Assembly: GCA_038522945.1 (NCBI GenBank)
Contig: JBCBJV010000008.1
Location: 62,001 to 126,000, forward strand
DNA from: MED-G105 sp038522945
Lineage (GTDB): Bacteria > Pseudomonadota > Alphaproteobacteria > Caulobacterales > Parvularculaceae
Direction: 5' to 3'
Length of the DNA: 64,000 bases
Below the pieces are notes generated by a model that saw only the letters and a list, made by a program, of their open reading frames with translations, did not search any database and was not told the origin of the DNA. The translations under genes were made by a program, and so were the position numbers. Of this stretch, positions 61,888 through 64,000 are shown one piece after another; the stretch's first letter is position 1, and each line of letters opens with the position of its first letter.

Positions 61888-63555
61888 TTATCGGGTTAGG
61901 GGCTTATACTTGATGCGCTTGGGGACATCTGCATCCGGACCAAGGCGACGCTTTTTGTCTTCCATATAGTCTTCAAAGTTACCTTCGAACCATTCCACAT
62001 GGCTGTCGCCTTCGAACGCGAGGATGTGCGTCGCGATCCGGTCAAGGAACCAGCGATCGTGGCTTATGATCACTGCACAACCAGCGAAGTCGTCGAGGGC
62101 GGCTTCCAGCTCGCGCAAAGTGTCCACATCAAGGTCATTGGTCGGTTCGTCGAGCAGCAAGAGGTTCGCGCCCTTTTTTAGCATCTTTGCTAGATGGACC
62201 CGGTTGCGCTCTCCGCCCGAAAGATTGCCGACTTTTTTCTGCTGGTCGCCGCCCTTGAAGTTGAACCAACCGACATAAGCGCGCGAAGGCACTTCCCGCT
62301 TGCCCAACTGCACCATATCGAGACCATCGGAAATCTCTTCCCAAACGGACTTGCTGCCATCGAGATCATCACGTGACTGATCAACATAGCCCATCTCGAC
62401 CGTGTCGCCGACCCGAAGAGCGCCATCATCAGGGTCTTCCTGGCCGGTTAGCATCTTAAAGAGGGTTGTCTTGCCCGCCCCATTTGGCCCGATCACACCT
62501 ACGATCCCGCCTGGCGGTAGTTTAAAAGACAAACCGTCGATCAGGAGTTTGTCACCGAAGGCTTTTTTAAGATTTTCCGCCTCAATAACGACACCACCAA
62601 GACGTGGCCCAGCCGGGATTTGGATCTGAGCGGTACCAACCTCCTCCTTGCCGGCCTTGCTTAAAAGCTCCTCATAGGAATTAATCCGCGCTTTTGACTT
62701 GGCCTGACGGGCTTTTGGTGAGGCACTGATCCAGTCCGCTTCACGGTCGAGGGTCTTCTTGCGATTGGCCTCCTCGCGCTCGTCTTGTTCCATCCGCTTG
62801 CGCTTGGCATCGAGCCAGGAGGAATAATTGCCTTCGTGTGGAATACCGCGGCCTCGGTCGAGCTCCAGAATCCAGCCGGTGACCTTGTCGAGAAAATACC
62901 GATCGTGGGTGACCAGAATGACCGCCCCGGGATATTCACGAAGATAGTTTTCAAGCCACGCAACGGATTCCGCATCCAGGTGGTTGGTTGGTTCGTCGAG
63001 TAGCAAGAGGTCTGGTTTCGACAACAGGAGCGCAGCCAATGCGACCCGCCGCTTTTCACCGCCGGAGAGATTATCCACCGGCCAGTCACCCGGAGGACAC
63101 CGCAGCGCCTCCATGGCCATCTCAACTTTACTGTCGAGATCCCAGGCATCAGCCGCATCGATCTCTTCCTGAAGCTTGGACATTTTCTCCATCAGCTCAT
63201 CGGAATAGTCTTCAGCCAGCTGCATCGAGACGTCATTGAAGGCATCGACCTTGGCTTTGATCTCCCCGACGCCCGTCAGGACGTTTTCAAAGACGGTTTT
63301 CGAGGTATCGAGTTGCGGTTCCTGGGCCAGATAGCCGACCTTCGCGCCGTCAGCGGCGTAGGCTTCACCGTTAAACTCTTTGTCGACCCCCGCCATAATG
63401 CGGAGCAGCGTCGACTTACCGGCGCCGTTGACCCCGACGATGCCGATCTTGGCATCGGGATAAAACTGCAAGTGTATGTTTTCGAGGACTTTTTTGCCGC
63501 CCGTGTAGGTTTTGGACAGGCCCTGCATGAAATAGATGTATTGGTAGTTCGCCAT
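61888..63555 (-). CDS. ettA: Energy-dependent translational throttle protein EttA
   Basis: The 555-residue ABC-F ATPase has two ATPase domains without membrane segments. The first has GVNGAGKSTLLR and LSGGEKRRVALA, the second GPNGAGKTTLFK and LSGGERNRVHLAKML; between them is the basic P-site tRNA-interaction linker. EttA binds the ribosomal E site and gates elongation by the ATP/ADP ratio. Start MANYQYIYFMQGLSKTYTGG and end PKRIKYKPLTR match the family. The upstream ribosome binding site is weak. Confidence 0.97.
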   Translation of the reverse strand: MANYQYIYFMQGLSKTYTGGKKVLENIHLQFYPDAKIGIVGVNGAGKSTLLRIMAGVDKEFNGEAYAADGAKVGYLAQEPQLDTSKTVFENVLTGVGEIKAKVDAFNDVSMQLAEDYSDELMEKMSKLQEEIDAADAWDLDSKVEMAMEALRCPPGDWPVDNLSGGEKRRVALAALLLSKPDLLLLDEPTNHLDAESVAWLENYLREYPGAVILVTHDRYFLDKVTGWILELDRGRGIPHEGNYSSWLDAKRKRMEQDEREEANRKKTLDREADWISASPKARQAKSKARINSYEELLSKAGKEEVGTAQIQIPAGPRLGGVVIEAENLKKAFGDKLLIDGLSFKLPPGGIVGVIGPNGAGKTTLFKMLTGQEDPDDGALRVGDTVEMGYVDQSRDDLDGSKSVWEEISDGLDMVQLGKREVPSRAYVGWFNFKGGDQQKKVGNLSGGERNRVHLAKMLKKGANLLLLDEPTNDLDVDTLRELEAALDDFAGCAVIISHDRWFLDRIATHILAFEGDSHVEWFEGNFEDYMEDKKRRLGPDADVPKRIKYKPLTR

Positions 63556-63792
63556 AAACGGGTTTTGAGGCCTGGAAAGCCCCCCTTAATCCTTGTTGAT
63601 TGAAACCAAAGTGACGGCGATCAATTGACTGGTCACAAGCTTGGTAACCGCCAAACGCCGTGGCTTCTCAGAAACAGAGCGCGCGTCTTATCGCGCCCCA
63701 TGGTTCGATTCAACGGCTACGTGGTTTGCGGTGCGGCGTCGAACGCTTATATCTCAAAAGAAAGAGCAGCATTAGCGGGGCAAGTGCCAACC

Positions 63793-64000
63793 ATGAGTTA
63801 TGTCAAACAGGTTTTGGCTTCCGACGAGGAAATTATCCATCGGGCCAATTTCAACTGGACCTATAGCTTTTTCCCTGTGCTGTGGTTCGTCATCGGTATC
63901 CTGCCCGTTGTGATGTTCATTTATATCCAATTTGGCGCCGGGGTTGCTTTTGAAGAATTGAGACTGGGTTGGTGGATGGCCGGCGCTTCAGCCTTCCTAG
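63793..64000 (+). CDS. Membrane protein start, PH-domain-like (YdbT/DUF family)
   Basis: Only the first 69 codons are inside the window, open to its right edge. The start MSYVKQVLASDEEIIHRANF is the pattern of small bacterial PH-domain membrane proteins, which begin with the phrase VxxVLxxxEEIxxRxxxxW, then WTYSFFPVLWFVIGILPVVM as a first membrane helix. A second helix begins near LGWWMAGASAFL. The 237-bp gap from ettA contains no other gene. Function is unknown. Confidence 0.65.
   Translation, partial: MSYVKQVLASDEEIIHRANFNWTYSFFPVLWFVIGILPVVMFIYIQFGAGVAFEELRLGWWMAGASAFL

Overview
The window looks like ordinary chromosome from an alphaproteobacterium, probably a Caulobacterales/Parvularculales-like or related marine lineage. 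I base this on typical alphaproteobacterial genes and gene neighbourhoods: GapR (DUF2312), TrcR (DUF1013) beside DUF1192 and a quinone oxidoreductase, YdcH small proteins near purE-purK, COQ9 divergent from rpsU, the three-gene proton-translocating transhydrogenase with a small aa3-type oxidase subunit IV, and the four-gene ligase-associated DNA-repair set. The genus cannot be fixed from sequence reading alone. I see no prophage, insertion sequence, CRISPR array or rRNA; one tRNA (Glu) is present.

Layout. 0-9 kb: the 3' part of a fused MFS/spermidine synthase-like gene, tRNA-Glu, then recJ, an ABC exporter and glpX on the minus strand, followed by two exported proteins of unknown function. 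9-16 kb: an AlaC-type aminotransferase, a lipoprotein, a PHA synthase with a long lysine/alanine-rich N-terminal tail, a glyoxalase-fold protein and a secreted patatin. 16-25 kb: DUF1192, quinone oxidoreductase, TrcR, an SDR lacking its catalytic Tyr/Lys, YdcH, ubiX, a TIGR02444 protein, a second YdcH, a diguanylate cyclase, purEK, COQ9, rpsU and an entericidin-like lipoprotein. 25-34 kb: a MipA-type barrel, a lipoprotein with a methyltransferase fold, the pntB/pntA2/pntA1 operon with an oxidase subunit IV, a hydrolase, a sigma-54 response regulator and gapR. 34-48 kb: a TPR protein, rpmJ, then pdeM, lhr-type helicase, exonuclease and ATP-dependent ligase, a repair set split by a large autotransporter and a DUF305/LVIVD protein. 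48-64 kb: a serine beta-lactamase-like protein, a membrane AraC regulator, grxD, a 2'-5' RNA ligase-like protein, a Gfo/Idh oxidoreductase, an SNF transporter, a purL-bolA fused frame, an MpaB-type oxygenase, arsM, a Gly/Cys-rich membrane protein, a VPLPA-CTERM protein, an amidohydrolase, ettA and the start of a PH-domain-like gene.

The points most worth a second look are: (1) purL and bolA are one uninterrupted frame, yet bolA keeps its own perfect ribosome binding site and ATG; (2) PHA synthase carries a histone-H1-like tail of roughly 150 residues; (3) rpsU appears to start at CTG behind a perfect Shine-Dalgarno; (4) a 10-bp perfect hairpin hides the ribosome binding site of an outer-membrane protein gene; (5) the DNA-repair set is interleaved with cell-surface protein genes; (6) paired palindromes precede the VPLPA-CTERM gene.
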